Assembly (NCBI RefSeq): GCF_000243395.2
Contig: NZ_CM001484.1
Coordinates: 341,589 to 405,588, forward strand
Reading direction: 5' to 3'
Origin: Saccharomonospora glauca K62
Lineage (GTDB): Bacteria > Actinomycetota > Actinomycetes > Mycobacteriales > Pseudonocardiaceae
Length of the DNA stretch: 64,000 nucleotides
The position numbers and the translations under genes were made by a program. The notes beneath the pieces were generated by a model. The model did not search any database and had not been told where the DNA came from. It saw nothing but the letters and a program-made list of their open reading frames with translations. Shown piece after piece: positions 8,024 to 15,428 of the stretch (its first letter is position 1; the number at the start of each line of letters is the position of its first letter).

Positions 8024-9448
8024 ATGAGTGACAACCCTCGATACCGAACCGATGACCCCACACTGCCCGACGGCTTGACCGTGGACGTGATCGAGACGTC
8101 GTCGTTGGGGGACCGCAGCTACCTCGCCGCGGACGGGGAGGTAGCCGTGGTGGTGGACCCCCAGCGTGACGTCGACCGGATACTCGCGGCGGCGGGACGG
8201 CGGAACGCGCGAGTGGCGCTCGTGCTGGAGACCCACGTCCACAACGACTACGTCTCGGGTGGGCTGGAGCTGTCCCGGCTGACCGGGGCCGAGTACGCGT
8301 TGGCCGCCGAGTCCCCCATGGCCTTTCCGTACCGCGGCCTGGTCGACGGCGAGACGATCGAGGTCTCGCCCAGACTTCGCGTGAGGGCGGTGGCGACCCC
8401 CGGACACACCTTCCACCACCTGTCGTACGTGTTGGAGAGCGGTGAGGGGCCGGTGGGGGTGTTCACCGGTGGCTCCCTGCTGTACGGCACCACGGGGCGC
8501 ACCGATCTGCTGGGAAAACAGCACAGTGAGGAACTCGCCCGGCACCAGCACGCCTCCGCGCGCAAGCTGGGTGAGCTGCTGCCCGACGGCGCGCACCTGT
8601 GGCCCACGCATGGTTTCGGCAGCTTCTGTTCCGTGAGTCCCGCGCGGGGAGACGCGTCCACGCTCGGGGAGCAAAAACGCGCCAACCCGGTGTTCACACT
8701 GGCCGAACACGAGTTCGTCGAACAGACACTCGCGGGCCTGGACGCCTACCCCGCCTACTACGCGCACATGGGGGTCATCAACAGCGCGGGCCCGCCGCCA
8801 CTGGATCTGAGGGCGCCGCAACGCGCCGACGCCGAGCAGCTCCGAGAACGCCTGGACAACGGAGAATGGGTCGTCGACCTGCGTTCCCGCAAGGCTTACG
8901 TGAGATCGCACCTCGCGGGCACGGTGAGTCTGGGGCTGGACGGAGCAATGGTCACCTGGCTCGGCTGGCTGATCGAGTGGGGTTCACCGATCACTCTGCT
9001 CGGCGAGACGTCGGACCAGGTGGCGACGGCGCAGCGCGAACTGGCCCGTATCGGCATCGACCGTCCCGCCGGGGCCGCCACCGGGACCCCGGAGCAATTC
9101 GCGGTCACTCCGGGGCAACTCCGCAGCATTCCGGTGGGGACGTTCGCCGATCTCGCCGAGGCCCTGCGGCGGGGTTCTCACGCGTTGCCCCACCCGGACG
9201 TGGTGTTGGACGTGCGCACCAACAGGGAGTACGCGACCTCCCATGTCCGCGGCGCAGTACACCTCCCGCTGTACGACCTGCTCGACCGTCTCGCCGAGCT
9301 GCCTTCGGGCGCGGTGTGGGTGTACTGCGGCAGCGGCTATCGAGCCACTGCCGCGGCCTCACTGCTCGAACGCGCGGGCCGGACGGTGGTGGTGGTCGAC
9401 GACAAGTTCGACAACGCCGAACCCGCGGGGATACCGGTGGAGCCGTGA
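8024..9448 (+). CDS. MBL-fold hydrolase fused to two rhodanese-like domains (persulfide dioxygenase/sulfurtransferase type)
   Basis: 474-residue three-domain protein. Residues ~20-270 are a metallo-beta-lactamase domain of the glyoxalase II/ETHE1 branch: THVHNDYVSGG (H71, H73, D75), TPGHTFHH, GRTDL and WPTHGFGS. The histidine that normally follows the Asp in HxHxDH is Tyr here. Residues ~285-370 form a rhodanese-like domain without a Cys at the active-site position (ITLLGETSD). Residues ~385-474 form a second rhodanese domain with VYCGSGYRA (C435). ETHE1-like enzymes oxidise glutathione persulfide, and fusion to rhodanese suggests sulfide/persulfide handling, possibly with another low-molecular-weight thiol in an actinobacterium. 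The start ATG is 8024, after GAGGGAAGGG. Confidence 0.88.
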   Translation: MSDNPRYRTDDPTLPDGLTVDVIETSSLGDRSYLAADGEVAVVVDPQRDVDRILAAAGRRNARVALVLETHVHNDYVSGGLELSRLTGAEYALAAESPMAFPYRGLVDGETIEVSPRLRVRAVATPGHTFHHLSYVLESGEGPVGVFTGGSLLYGTTGRTDLLGKQHSEELARHQHASARKLGELLPDGAHLWPTHGFGSFCSVSPARGDASTLGEQKRANPVFTLAEHEFVEQTLAGLDAYPAYYAHMGVINSAGPPPLDLRAPQRADAEQLRERLDNGEWVVDLRSRKAYVRSHLAGTVSLGLDGAMVTWLGWLIEWGSPITLLGETSDQVATAQRELARIGIDRPAGAATGTPEQFAVTPGQLRSIPVGTFADLAEALRRGSHALPHPDVVLDVRTNREYATSHVRGAVHLPLYDLLDRLAELPSGAVWVYCGSGYRATAAASLLERAGRTVVVVDDKFDNAEPAGIPVEP

Positions 9449-9455
9449 ACCGGGC

Positions 9456-10130
9456 TCAGTACCCGCCCGGACCCTTCTCGATCGAGGTGACCGAGAGGTG
9501 GCTGCCGGTGATGTCGGTGCGAGAGCAACCGAGACCGGGGGCTTCGACGTACTTCGACGCGCTCTCCTTCGGCGGGTAGACCCGTAGGCCTCGCACTTCG
9601 GTGGGTCCGCACATCGACTCGTCGTAGTTGAGCACCTGGGTGAACCCGACGTTGGAGTGGGCCACCTCGCCCGGCTGCAGCGTCAGAGCGGGGCCTTCCT
9701 CGCCGTTGTGCTCCGCGCTCTTACCGACCTGGTGACCGTCGTCGCCCGCGACGTAGGCGACCTCGGGGAAACCCTGAAGTACACAGGGGACGTCGCCGAC
9801 GTTGGTGAACTGCAACGGCCGGTACACCGTGCCCGCGGCGCCCTCTTCCTGTCCGAGCGTCACCTCCAGATTCCCCGACGTGCAGTAGGTCGGGTCGGGT
9901 GGAGGCTGCTCGGCCTCGGCCCTGGATTGGGCGGGCTCGGCTGGTGCCTCGCTGCTGCTCGGTGGCGGCTCGGACTTCGGGGAGGACGGGGCCTGCGAAG
10001 CGGTGGATGTCGCCGAGGAAGGCGACGTGTTCTGAGCCTGCTCGTCACCACCCTCCGGAGAGCATCCGGCCAGAGCGAGCGCCAGGCCTGCTGTGGCGAG
10101 CAGTACGTGTGCCGTGCTTGTCCGTTTCAT
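9456..10130 (-). CDS. DUF4232 domain lipoprotein
   Basis: 224-residue predicted lipoprotein. The signal peptide ends in the lipobox LALAGC (C23). A long low-complexity linker rich in Ser, Pro, Glu and Gln (about residues 25-85) is followed by a DUF4232-like beta domain: CTSGNLEVTL, YRPLQFTNVGDVPCVLQGFPEVAYV, LQPGEVAHSNVGF, CGPTEVRGLRVYPP. Four Cys in the domain could form disulfides outside the cell. The ATG at 10128-10130 is preferred over one 21 bp upstream because it gives the normal MKRTS signal start. The function of DUF4232 proteins is unknown; they are exported and common in actinomycetes. Neighbours do not form an obvious operon with it. Confidence 0.82.
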   Translation of the reverse strand: MKRTSTAHVLLATAGLALALAGCSPEGGDEQAQNTSPSSATSTASQAPSSPKSEPPPSSSEAPAEPAQSRAEAEQPPPDPTYCTSGNLEVTLGQEEGAAGTVYRPLQFTNVGDVPCVLQGFPEVAYVAGDDGHQVGKSAEHNGEEGPALTLQPGEVAHSNVGFTQVLNYDESMCGPTEVRGLRVYPPKESASKYVEAPGLGCSRTDITGSHLSVTSIEKGPGGY

Positions 10131-10245
10131 GGCCACCCCCTTTGGTTTCACATTTCACGACGCCGCCGCGGCGAAGGAGGTTGCCCTGTCGGCCCAAAGA
10201 CCCTCCGAAGGAGGGGCGCGATCTCGATCGGAGGAAGACGCTCGG

Positions 10246-10599
10246 TCAAGGGGCCGACGCAGTGTCACGGCGCGGACGTCGACGGAGTGGCCCGTGTCCT
10301 TCTCGGCGGTCCCCACGACGCCGAGGGCTCGCGGTGGGTGAGGAGTCGTGGCGCGTGTCCGAAAGGCGGTGAGCTGGTGTGGACCGCGGAGTTCTCCCGA
10401 GACAGACCTCGCAGGGCATCCCACGGAGTGTGTCGAGCCGATCGACCACGCCGGGGGTGAACGAGGCACCGCACAAGGCGGTGAGACGTCGGGGAACCTC
10501 GCCGAACGGCTCGGGTACGGGGACGAGGTGGACGACCCGTTGCGAGGTCGGGACGACACCGGGGACGGGTCGCACGAGCAGGTAGGTCGGTTCGGTCAT
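10246..10599 (-). CDS. Small Cys-containing hypothetical protein paired with an XRE regulator
   Basis: 117 residues with no recognised function. The conserved-looking core is YLLVRPVPG, VVHLVPVPEP, TALCGASFTPG and LRGMPCEVCLGR. Cys at 43, 63 and 66 with His 24 could make a small zinc-binding fold, which is an inference. The C-terminal third is Arg/Pro-rich and probably disordered. The start is ATG 10597-10599; an earlier in-frame ATG 48 bp upstream lies in what looks like leader. It follows the XRE regulator by about 70 bp on the same strand. In many actinomycetes such regulators have a small downstream partner, so a functional pair is plausible. Confidence 0.6.
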   Translation of the reverse strand: MTEPTYLLVRPVPGVVPTSQRVVHLVPVPEPFGEVPRRLTALCGASFTPGVVDRLDTLRGMPCEVCLGRTPRSTPAHRLSDTRHDSSPTASPRRRGDRREGHGPLRRRPRRDTASAP

Positions 10600-10672
10600 G
10601 CGGTGACCTTCGTGCTCGTGAGCGGGGTTTCCTTGCCACGGTGGCAAGGTTCCACGGGATCACTCCTCCGGG

Positions 10673-11851
10673 CTACAGGTCCAGTCCGGCGCGGGAGGCG
10701 AGGCCGCGAAGTTCCGTTCCGACAGCGTCGGCGCGACCGCGCTCGATCAATTCGATCACCAGTCCGCGTGCGACTCGTGATCCGTGGACCCTCGCGGGTG
10801 CGATTCCCTCCGCCGTTCGCAGGGAGTCCACGGCGTCGGAGCGACGCTGGCGGATGCGGGCGCAGGCGCGAGCGCGAGCGAGGTGGTAGGCGACCCGTCT
10901 CGTGGGGTTGGGGAGGGACGCGGGGGCGATGCGGTCGGTGAGGGCGGCGGCGGTGGCGTGGTCCCCGCGTTCAAGAGCGGCACTCGCCCGCCAGAGGTCC
11001 ACGTTCGCCGGCCCGAACCCGAACCAGCCGAAGTCGTGCCCGTCGACATGCCGTGCGAGGTCGGCGGCCTGGTCGAGTGCGGCCGCCTCGGTGGCGACGT
11101 CGCCACTTGCGGCCGCAGTGAGGGAGCGCGCGAGCGCCAACATGCCGGAGAGGTGAAGGCCCGCCGTGTCCGCGGTGCCGGGGGCGGCGTTCGTGATCAC
11201 CCTGGAGGCGAGTTCGAACTCTCCTTCGCCCACCAGACCGAGGCCCACGCCGAACGCGGCAGTGGCGACACTGACCGGGTCCTCGGCGCGGTGCGCGGCG
11301 TCGCGGGCGAGGATGGCGGCTTGCCAGGCGAGGTCACCGGGACCACCGATGTCACCGAGCCACGCCGCCGTGCCCTGCACGTGGAGGAGAGCCGCGAGAC
11401 GGAGAAGCTCGCGGACGTCCCTCCCCGCTCCGATCGAGCTGTGGACATCTCTCACGAGTTGAGGAAGTTCGTCTCCCACCGTGCGGTAGTCACAGGCGCG
11501 CTGCGCGTCCAGGAGAGCACTCGTGCGGTTTCGCAGAGTGTCGAGCGGGACGACGTCCCCGCCGGGAAAGCCGACGCTCACGGCGAGCAGAGCGGCGCGA
11601 ACGGCATCCACCTGGTCACCGGCGATGCCGGTTTCGACGGTGACGGGCACGGAGGGGCCGACGATGTCGGCGGGGGCGACGTCGAGCGCGCGTGCGAGAG
11701 CCGCGACCAGTGACCTGCGATCGAGTGCGCGTTGCCCACGTTCGAGGCGGGAGAGGTACGAGGGGGAGATACCGGCAAGTCCGGCCACGACGTCGAGGGA
11801 TCTGCCGCGTGCCCTGCGGATGCGGCGGAGGTTGGCTCCGGGGTGCTCCAT
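10673..11851 (-). CDS. XRE-family helix-turn-helix regulator with helical-repeat C-terminus
   Basis: 392 residues. Residues 8-60 form a Cro/CI-type HTH (LRRIRRARGRSLDVVAGLAGISPSY... recognition helix SYLSRLERGQ). The remaining ~330 residues are Ala/Leu/Arg-rich alpha-helical, resembling the TPR-like sensor part of actinomycete XRE regulators (repeated patterns of the type ALARSLTAAASGD, AALERGDHATAAAL). The start is ATG 11849-11851. Such proteins usually act with a small downstream partner, here the 117-residue Cys-containing protein. Effector and targets are unknown. Confidence 0.85.
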   Translation of the reverse strand: MEHPGANLRRIRRARGRSLDVVAGLAGISPSYLSRLERGQRALDRRSLVAALARALDVAPADIVGPSVPVTVETGIAGDQVDAVRAALLAVSVGFPGGDVVPLDTLRNRTSALLDAQRACDYRTVGDELPQLVRDVHSSIGAGRDVRELLRLAALLHVQGTAAWLGDIGGPGDLAWQAAILARDAAHRAEDPVSVATAAFGVGLGLVGEGEFELASRVITNAAPGTADTAGLHLSGMLALARSLTAAASGDVATEAAALDQAADLARHVDGHDFGWFGFGPANVDLWRASAALERGDHATAAALTDRIAPASLPNPTRRVAYHLARARACARIRQRRSDAVDSLRTAEGIAPARVHGSRVARGLVIELIERGRADAVGTELRGLASRAGLDL

Positions 11852-12142
11852 GCCGTCTGCCTCCCGTGTAGCTGGTCCGGGTTCAGTGTGCCGGGCGAGA
11901 CGGGATTCGGGGAGTGACAGAGGGACTCGACGCGAGGGGAGGACCGCGGGCGAGGACTGCGTTGCCGGTTGGTCCCCACCGCGAAGGCGGTGGGAGCCGG
12001 ATGCGGCCCAGGCGCCGTGGGCCGCATCCGATCGGTCGGTGAGCGGGCGGGGTGCATCCCGACACGGATCGAGGCGATCTCGACGAATCGCCCTTCGGCT
12101 TGCCCAGTCGAGGATGCGCTCGTAGCCGCCGGAAGTGCCGCT
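11852..12142. other. Non-coding region left of the mobile element, with two hairpins
   Basis: No gene seen. It holds the promoter side of the XRE gene and two strong hairpins: arms CCCACCGC (11975-11982) and GCGGTGGG (11987-11994), and a perfect 12-bp stem 11999-12010/12018-12029 with a 7-nt loop. Before insertion of the mobile element this sequence would have followed the 3' end of yajQ, so these hairpins may be the original yajQ terminator. That is an inference. Confidence 0.55.
11999..12029. terminator. Strong hairpin, candidate ancestral yajQ terminator
   Basis: Perfect 12-bp stem (GGATGCGGCCCA with its complement) and 7-nt loop, without a T-run. The XRE gene points away, so the only gene that could have ended here is yajQ, now separated from it by the 5.9-kb element. 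Confidence 0.5.
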
Positions 12143-12162
12143 ACCGATAGTTGGTGAACTGC
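12143..12162. repeat. attL core (direct repeat with attR)
   Basis: 20-bp core matching the yajQ 3' end, with a single A in place of G at its fifth base relative to the right copy. It is not followed by other yajQ sequence, as expected for a displaced gene tail. Confidence 0.85.
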
Positions 12163-12344
12163 GTCCGACCTGGGGTGATGCCTTGCGGACGGCTTCTGAA
12201 CTGCCGGTTTGTAGTGGTCACTTACCGTTGGTGATGGACGCTGGTTGGTAACGGCTGTACCGGATTTGTACCGAGTTCGCTATGCCGGAGCGTTCCGGTG
12301 CGACACTCGTCGGGTAGTCAGTCTTTGACGGTTAGGAAGCGTGA
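12163..12344. other. Left-end non-coding region of the element
   Basis: About 180 bp between attL and the first cargo gene, with no ORF. A short direct repeat, TGTACCG, occurs twice 13-14 bp apart shortly before the gene and could be an integrase arm site or part of a promoter. AGGAAGC precedes the ATG at 12345. Confidence 0.4.
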
Positions 12345-13019
12345 ATGGTGGAGACTACTGGCGAGAAGCTGCTGCCGAACGATGGGGATTCCGGTATGCA
12401 GCTATGTCCAGTTGTGCAATTGGATTTGGCGTCAGCTAAGACATTGGCGGATCAGGTTTCAATAATCCAAGACCTGAGATCTGTAAGTGAGTACTGTGAT
12501 CGCTTATTTGAAATATTGCGTGAACCTGAAGATAGGCAGGATAGTGTCGCAATGCAGGCGTACTGGACTGCTGCTTTGGTTTCATATTGGAGGTGCTTCA
12601 ACACTGGGAAGAGGTTTGGGTTGACGGAAGAAGACGTGAAGGCGCTTCCTTATAAGGGTGAGGTCGTCGAGTATCACAGATGGCTTGGTGACATGCGGAA
12701 CAAGAACGTTGCGCACTCTGTCAACCCGTTTGAAATGGTGAAAGTTGGTGCTGTGCTCAGCCCGGATGGTGTTAATCCGCGAGAGGTGCAGGGCACGGGG
12801 GTGTTTAGCGCGCGCTACGTCAGTGTGGACGAAGGGGGCGTCCAGCAGCTTGCTTCTCTCGCTCGCGGATTAGCCGAACTTGTTTCGAAGCGTGCTGAAA
12901 CACAGCAGGAAGTTGTGTTAGAAGAAGCGCGAAAGATGGAATTTGACCGGCTTCGTCGAATGCCGCAGTTGGGCGGAACTATTCCTTCCTCCGAGGATGC
13001 TGCTCGCGCTCGGAAATGA
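12345..13019 (+). CDS. Uncharacterised protein with HEPN-type R-x5-H motif (element cargo)
   Basis: 224 residues, no family recognised with certainty. Mostly alpha-helical by composition. A central segment, YWTAALVSYWRCFNTGKRFGL followed by DMRNKNVAHSV, contains R118-x5-H124. This matches the catalytic R-x4-6-H signature of HEPN ribonucleases, preceded by a helix with aromatic residues as is usual in that fold. The C-terminal ~40 residues are charged and probably coiled. Third-codon positions are clearly richer in A/T than in neighbouring genes, indicating recent acquisition from a lower-GC source. AGGAAGC lies about 8 nt before the ATG. HEPN proteins on mobile elements are often toxins or anti-phage effectors. 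No obvious antitoxin lies beside it. Function is an inference. Confidence 0.6.
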   Translation: MVETTGEKLLPNDGDSGMQLCPVVQLDLASAKTLADQVSIIQDLRSVSEYCDRLFEILREPEDRQDSVAMQAYWTAALVSYWRCFNTGKRFGLTEEDVKALPYKGEVVEYHRWLGDMRNKNVAHSVNPFEMVKVGAVLSPDGVNPREVQGTGVFSARYVSVDEGGVQQLASLARGLAELVSKRAETQQEVVLEEARKMEFDRLRRMPQLGGTIPSSEDAARARK

Positions 13020-13025
13020 GCCGCC

Positions 13026-13179
13026 TGCTTGGTGGTCATCCCGTCGCCTGATGGCGTCTCGATCACGCCGTGTCGGGGCCGCAACCTTCCTCGATAACCG
13101 GCGGCTTGCGTTGCCAGGCTTGCGGCTCCGGCGCGGGGTGATAGCCATCAGGTCAGGCGACGGGATGACCACCAAGCAA
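13026..13179. repeat. Large imperfect palindrome (MITE-like or structured terminator)
   Basis: Left arm 13026-13055 (TGCTTGGTGGTCATCCCGTC...) is complementary to 13145-13179 except for a 5-nt insertion in the right arm. Inside it, 13061-13084 pairs with 13120-13143 at about 19 of 24 positions. The whole ~155 nt can fold into one long hairpin that begins 7 bp after the stop of the HEPN-motif gene. It encodes no protein. It could be a small non-autonomous transposon relic, a terminator or a structured RNA. Confidence 0.7.
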
Positions 13180-13183
13180 GCCA

Positions 13184-13411
13184 CCCCACCAACCGGAACC
13201 GCCGGCACTTCCCGGCCATCCCGGAGCCTGCCCGCCCGGCGAGGGCATCTCTTCTCGTCTCCTGCTCTGCGGTCCCGCCGTGGTTCCCGGACCGCCTGCC
13301 TTCCGCTCCTGGGTCCGCGTGCGGGACGGCGGGACCGGCGTCAGCCGCACGCCCGGCGGCCCGCTGGCGCGGACCCACAGTCAGCAGGCAGGCGGCCCCG
13401 GCGGGGCCGCC
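13184..13411. other. Inverted-repeat-rich non-coding region of the element
   Basis: No gene seen between the large palindrome and the GNAT gene. Several perfect inverted pairs interlock: CGGTCCCGCCGT 13270-13281 with 13326-13337, and TGGGTCCGCG 13310-13319 with 13368-13377. Such clustered secondary structure is usual near single-strand or double-strand origins of rolling-circle replicons, and the element carries its own HUH-type initiator. The assignment as an origin is speculative. Confidence 0.4.
13391..13411 (-). terminator. Terminator-like hairpin after the GNAT gene
   Basis: Perfect 9-bp all-GC stem, GGCGGCCCC paired with GGGGCCGCC, with a 3-nt loop, 46 bp past the GNAT stop. No T-run, as is common in high-GC actinobacteria. 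Confidence 0.6.
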
Positions 13412-13456
13412 CTTGACCATGTAGAGAAAGTCCTCACCGGATGTGCGCCGGGTGAT

Positions 13457-13987
13457 CTACGGGGCGGGGCTGACGTAGCAGTAGGCGGGCACGAGGCCGT
13501 GGCCTGAGTCGTGGTCGGTCGTTCCGATCCTGTGCCATCCGAGACGTTCGTAGAGGCGGATCGCGGCCTGGTCCTTCTCCATGACGTCCAGCACGAGGCG
13601 TAGCCCTTCACCGGCTGCGTGGCCCATCACGGCACGGGTGAGTAGTTCGCCTGCTCGATGTCCTCGGGCTTCGGGGTGGACGAACAGTCGACCCAACACG
13701 GCGATGTCCGCGGCTGCGCCCTCGGCTGTCTCGCGGAACATGATGGCCGCTGCGTCGGTGTTCGTGGGCTCGGTGATGCAGGCGTGACCGACGACCTCAC
13801 CGGCCAGCTCGGCAACCCACGCCTTCACTAGTCCGGCGGGCTTGAGCCAGGCTTCCGGGTCGGCGACTCCTTCGACGGGGTAGCCGTCGGCCTCGTGTAC
13901 GGCCACCAGGGCGGCAGCACACGCGGGGAGGTCGTCATCACGGCGAGGACGGACCACCGGGGTCGGCTGTTGGTGCGGCTCGAACAT
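13457..13987 (-). CDS. GNAT-family N-acetyltransferase (element cargo)
   Basis: 176 residues. GCN5-related acetyltransferase fold: beta strands around VAELAGEVVGHACI, the acetyl-CoA pyrophosphate loop LFVHPEARGHRAGELL (motif A, R/Q-x-x-G-x-G/A variant), then LVLDVMEKDQAAIRLYERLGWHRIG (motif B). The substrate cannot be told from sequence. The ATG at 13985-13987 overlaps the stop of the upstream GntR gene by one base (TGATG), so the two are co-transcribed and translationally coupled. GNAT genes are frequent partners of the GntR regulator in actinomycete integrative elements. Confidence 0.88.
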   Translation of the reverse strand: MFEPHQQPTPVVRPRRDDDLPACAAALVAVHEADGYPVEGVADPEAWLKPAGLVKAWVAELAGEVVGHACITEPTNTDAAAIMFRETAEGAAADIAVLGRLFVHPEARGHRAGELLTRAVMGHAAGEGLRLVLDVMEKDQAAIRLYERLGWHRIGTTDHDSGHGLVPAYCYVSPAP

Positions 13988-14778
13988 CAGTCCTCCACGG
14001 GCATGGTGTAGTCCAGGCCGGTCAGGTCGGCGCGCATGACGAACCTCGTCACCTCGAACGGTCGGCCGAGGTGGTCGATGCCGGTGTGCAGCACATCGAG
14101 TACCGGAACACCGTCCGGGATGGACAGCCCCGTGGCTTCCTCGTGGGTGGGCATCCGGGCGGAGACTTCTTCGCGGATGCGGGTGATCGGGTGTCCGAGT
14201 TCCTCGAACCGCGCGTACAGGCTGCCCTTGCCCATCTTCGCCGACGTGGCCAGCACCGAGCCTGCCGCGATCTCCCACGGGATGTAGGTGACGCCGACCT
14301 GAACGGGGTCCTCGTCGGCGTAGTACCAGTTCTCGCGGCGCACCACGGACGGCTCGGCCGGGTCGACGTCCAGGCGCTCGGCGACGTCCTCGGGCGGCTG
14401 GACACGCTCGATCGACGTGCAGTCCACGCGGGCCGTGCGGCCCTGCTTCGCCACCTCGGCGCGATAGGGCGACAGCCCTGTCTCGTTCCGGAGGCTGTGC
14501 GAGTACCGCTCGCTGCCGAAGCGGAGTAGGCGTCGCTTCTCGCGGACGAACACGCCCTTGCCGTGGTGCGCGGTGACCAGGCCCTCGTCGGTGAGCAAGC
14601 GAATGGCTTCGCGGGCGGTGTTGCGGGCCACGCCGTACTTGGCGGCCAACGCTCGTTCGGACGGCAGCTTGGCACCGGGAGGCAGGTCGCCTGAGGCGAT
14701 CGCGCTGCGCAGCTCGCTCGCCACCTGGCGGCTCGGGAGCTGCGTCCCGTCGCTGGGACGGCTCTGAGAACTGTTCAC
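13987..14778 (-). CDS. GntR-family regulator (HutC/UTRA type) of the element, KorSA-like
   Basis: 263 residues from the GTG at 14776-14778. An N-terminal winged HTH (about 15-80: QVASELRSAIASGDLPPGAKLPSERALAAKYGVARNTAREAIRLL, given here only as landmarks QVASEL, LPSERALA and ARNTAREAI) is followed by a UTRA ligand-binding domain (about 105-260; YSHSLRNETGLSPY, RRENWYYADEDPVQVGVTYIP, VLDVLHTGIDHLGRPFEVTRFV). GntR regulators of this type repress replication and excision genes in pSAM2-like elements. It faces three operator-like repeats (14828-14903) shared with the divergent replication operon. An upstream in-frame ATG at 14868 would place the protein across those operators and is rejected. Confidence 0.85.
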   Translation of the reverse strand: MNSSQSRPSDGTQLPSRQVASELRSAIASGDLPPGAKLPSERALAAKYGVARNTAREAIRLLTDEGLVTAHHGKGVFVREKRRLLRFGSERYSHSLRNETGLSPYRAEVAKQGRTARVDCTSIERVQPPEDVAERLDVDPAEPSVVRRENWYYADEDPVQVGVTYIPWEIAAGSVLATSAKMGKGSLYARFEELGHPITRIREEVSARMPTHEEATGLSIPDGVPVLDVLHTGIDHLGRPFEVTRFVMRADLTGLDYTMPVED

Positions 14779-14827
14779 GATGCCTCGCTTGCTGTCGGCG
14801 GTCTTATCTCTCCATCGCGGTCGAGTG

Positions 14828-14903
14828 TACTGGCTCAAGCCAGCTATTGACGGGCGGCGCGCGCTCACACTTTACTGGCTTAAGCCACTACTGGCTCAAG
14901 CCA
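14828..14903. promoter_or_regulatory. Three operator-like repeats between GntR and the replication operon
   Basis: TACTGGCT(C/T)AAGCCA occurs at 14828-14842, 14873-14887 and 14889-14903. The middle copy contains a perfect 12-bp palindrome, TGGCTTAAGCCA; the other two differ by one base. Copies 2 and 3 are spaced 16 bp apart, and copy 1 lies 45 bp before copy 2. They flank the divergent start region of the GntR gene and the replication genes, so they are the likely binding sites of the GntR protein. Confidence 0.8.
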
Positions 14904-14927
14904 CTTTGCTTGGGAGGGAACACGCTC

Positions 14928-15428
14928 ATGGGTGCGTTGGCGTTGGTGACGGAGGAGGCGTGCGGGACTGGGGTTCCGGAGTCGTTTCGGTTCGGGGATG
15001 ACAACCCGTGGACGGGGTGGTCGTTTGCGGAGTCGCGGTATCGGGATCTGCCGGATCACGTGGCGGATGTGGTGCGGGATCGGCTGAAACTGGATGCCGA
15101 GGAGTGGGACGGCCTGGTGGAGTGCCGTGCGGTCGCCGAGGTGGTGGACCTGGACACGGTGTTCCGGACGGCGCGGGGGCTGGCGGGGCCGAAGCCGGGC
15201 ATGTTGCCGCTGAAGGAGTGTGATCACTGTGGTCGGCGGCATCTGCGGGTGGAGATCACCTATCGGCGGTGCGTGTGTGGTGGCACGGGTCTGGCTCAGT
15301 CGAATGGGGTGGTGGCCTATCCGATGCGGTCGTGCCCGCTGTGCCAGGGGGACGGCCAGATGGCCACCTACGGCAGTGCGGGCTTGGTGGCTCAGGTCCA
15401 GGCGTGCCGGGCCGGTGGTGCCGCGTGA
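14928..15428 (+). CDS. Small zinc-finger-like protein preceding the replication initiator
   Basis: 166 residues. The N-terminal half is acidic and helical (YRDLPDHVADVVRDRL). The C-terminal part carries paired Cys motifs resembling a DnaJ-type or rubredoxin-like zinc ribbon: CDHC (98, 101), CVC (115, 117), CPLCQGDG (136, 139). Start ATG 14928 with GGGAGGG upstream; an earlier in-frame ATG would run into the operators. Its stop overlaps the GTG of repSA (GTGA), so it is co-translated with the initiator. Similar small proteins sit at this position in other actinomycete integrative elements. The role is unknown; it may assist replication. Confidence 0.7.
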   Translation: MGALALVTEEACGTGVPESFRFGDDNPWTGWSFAESRYRDLPDHVADVVRDRLKLDAEEWDGLVECRAVAEVVDLDTVFRTARGLAGPKPGMLPLKECDHCGRRHLRVEITYRRCVCGGTGLAQSNGVVAYPMRSCPLCQGDGQMATYGSAGLVAQVQACRAGGAA

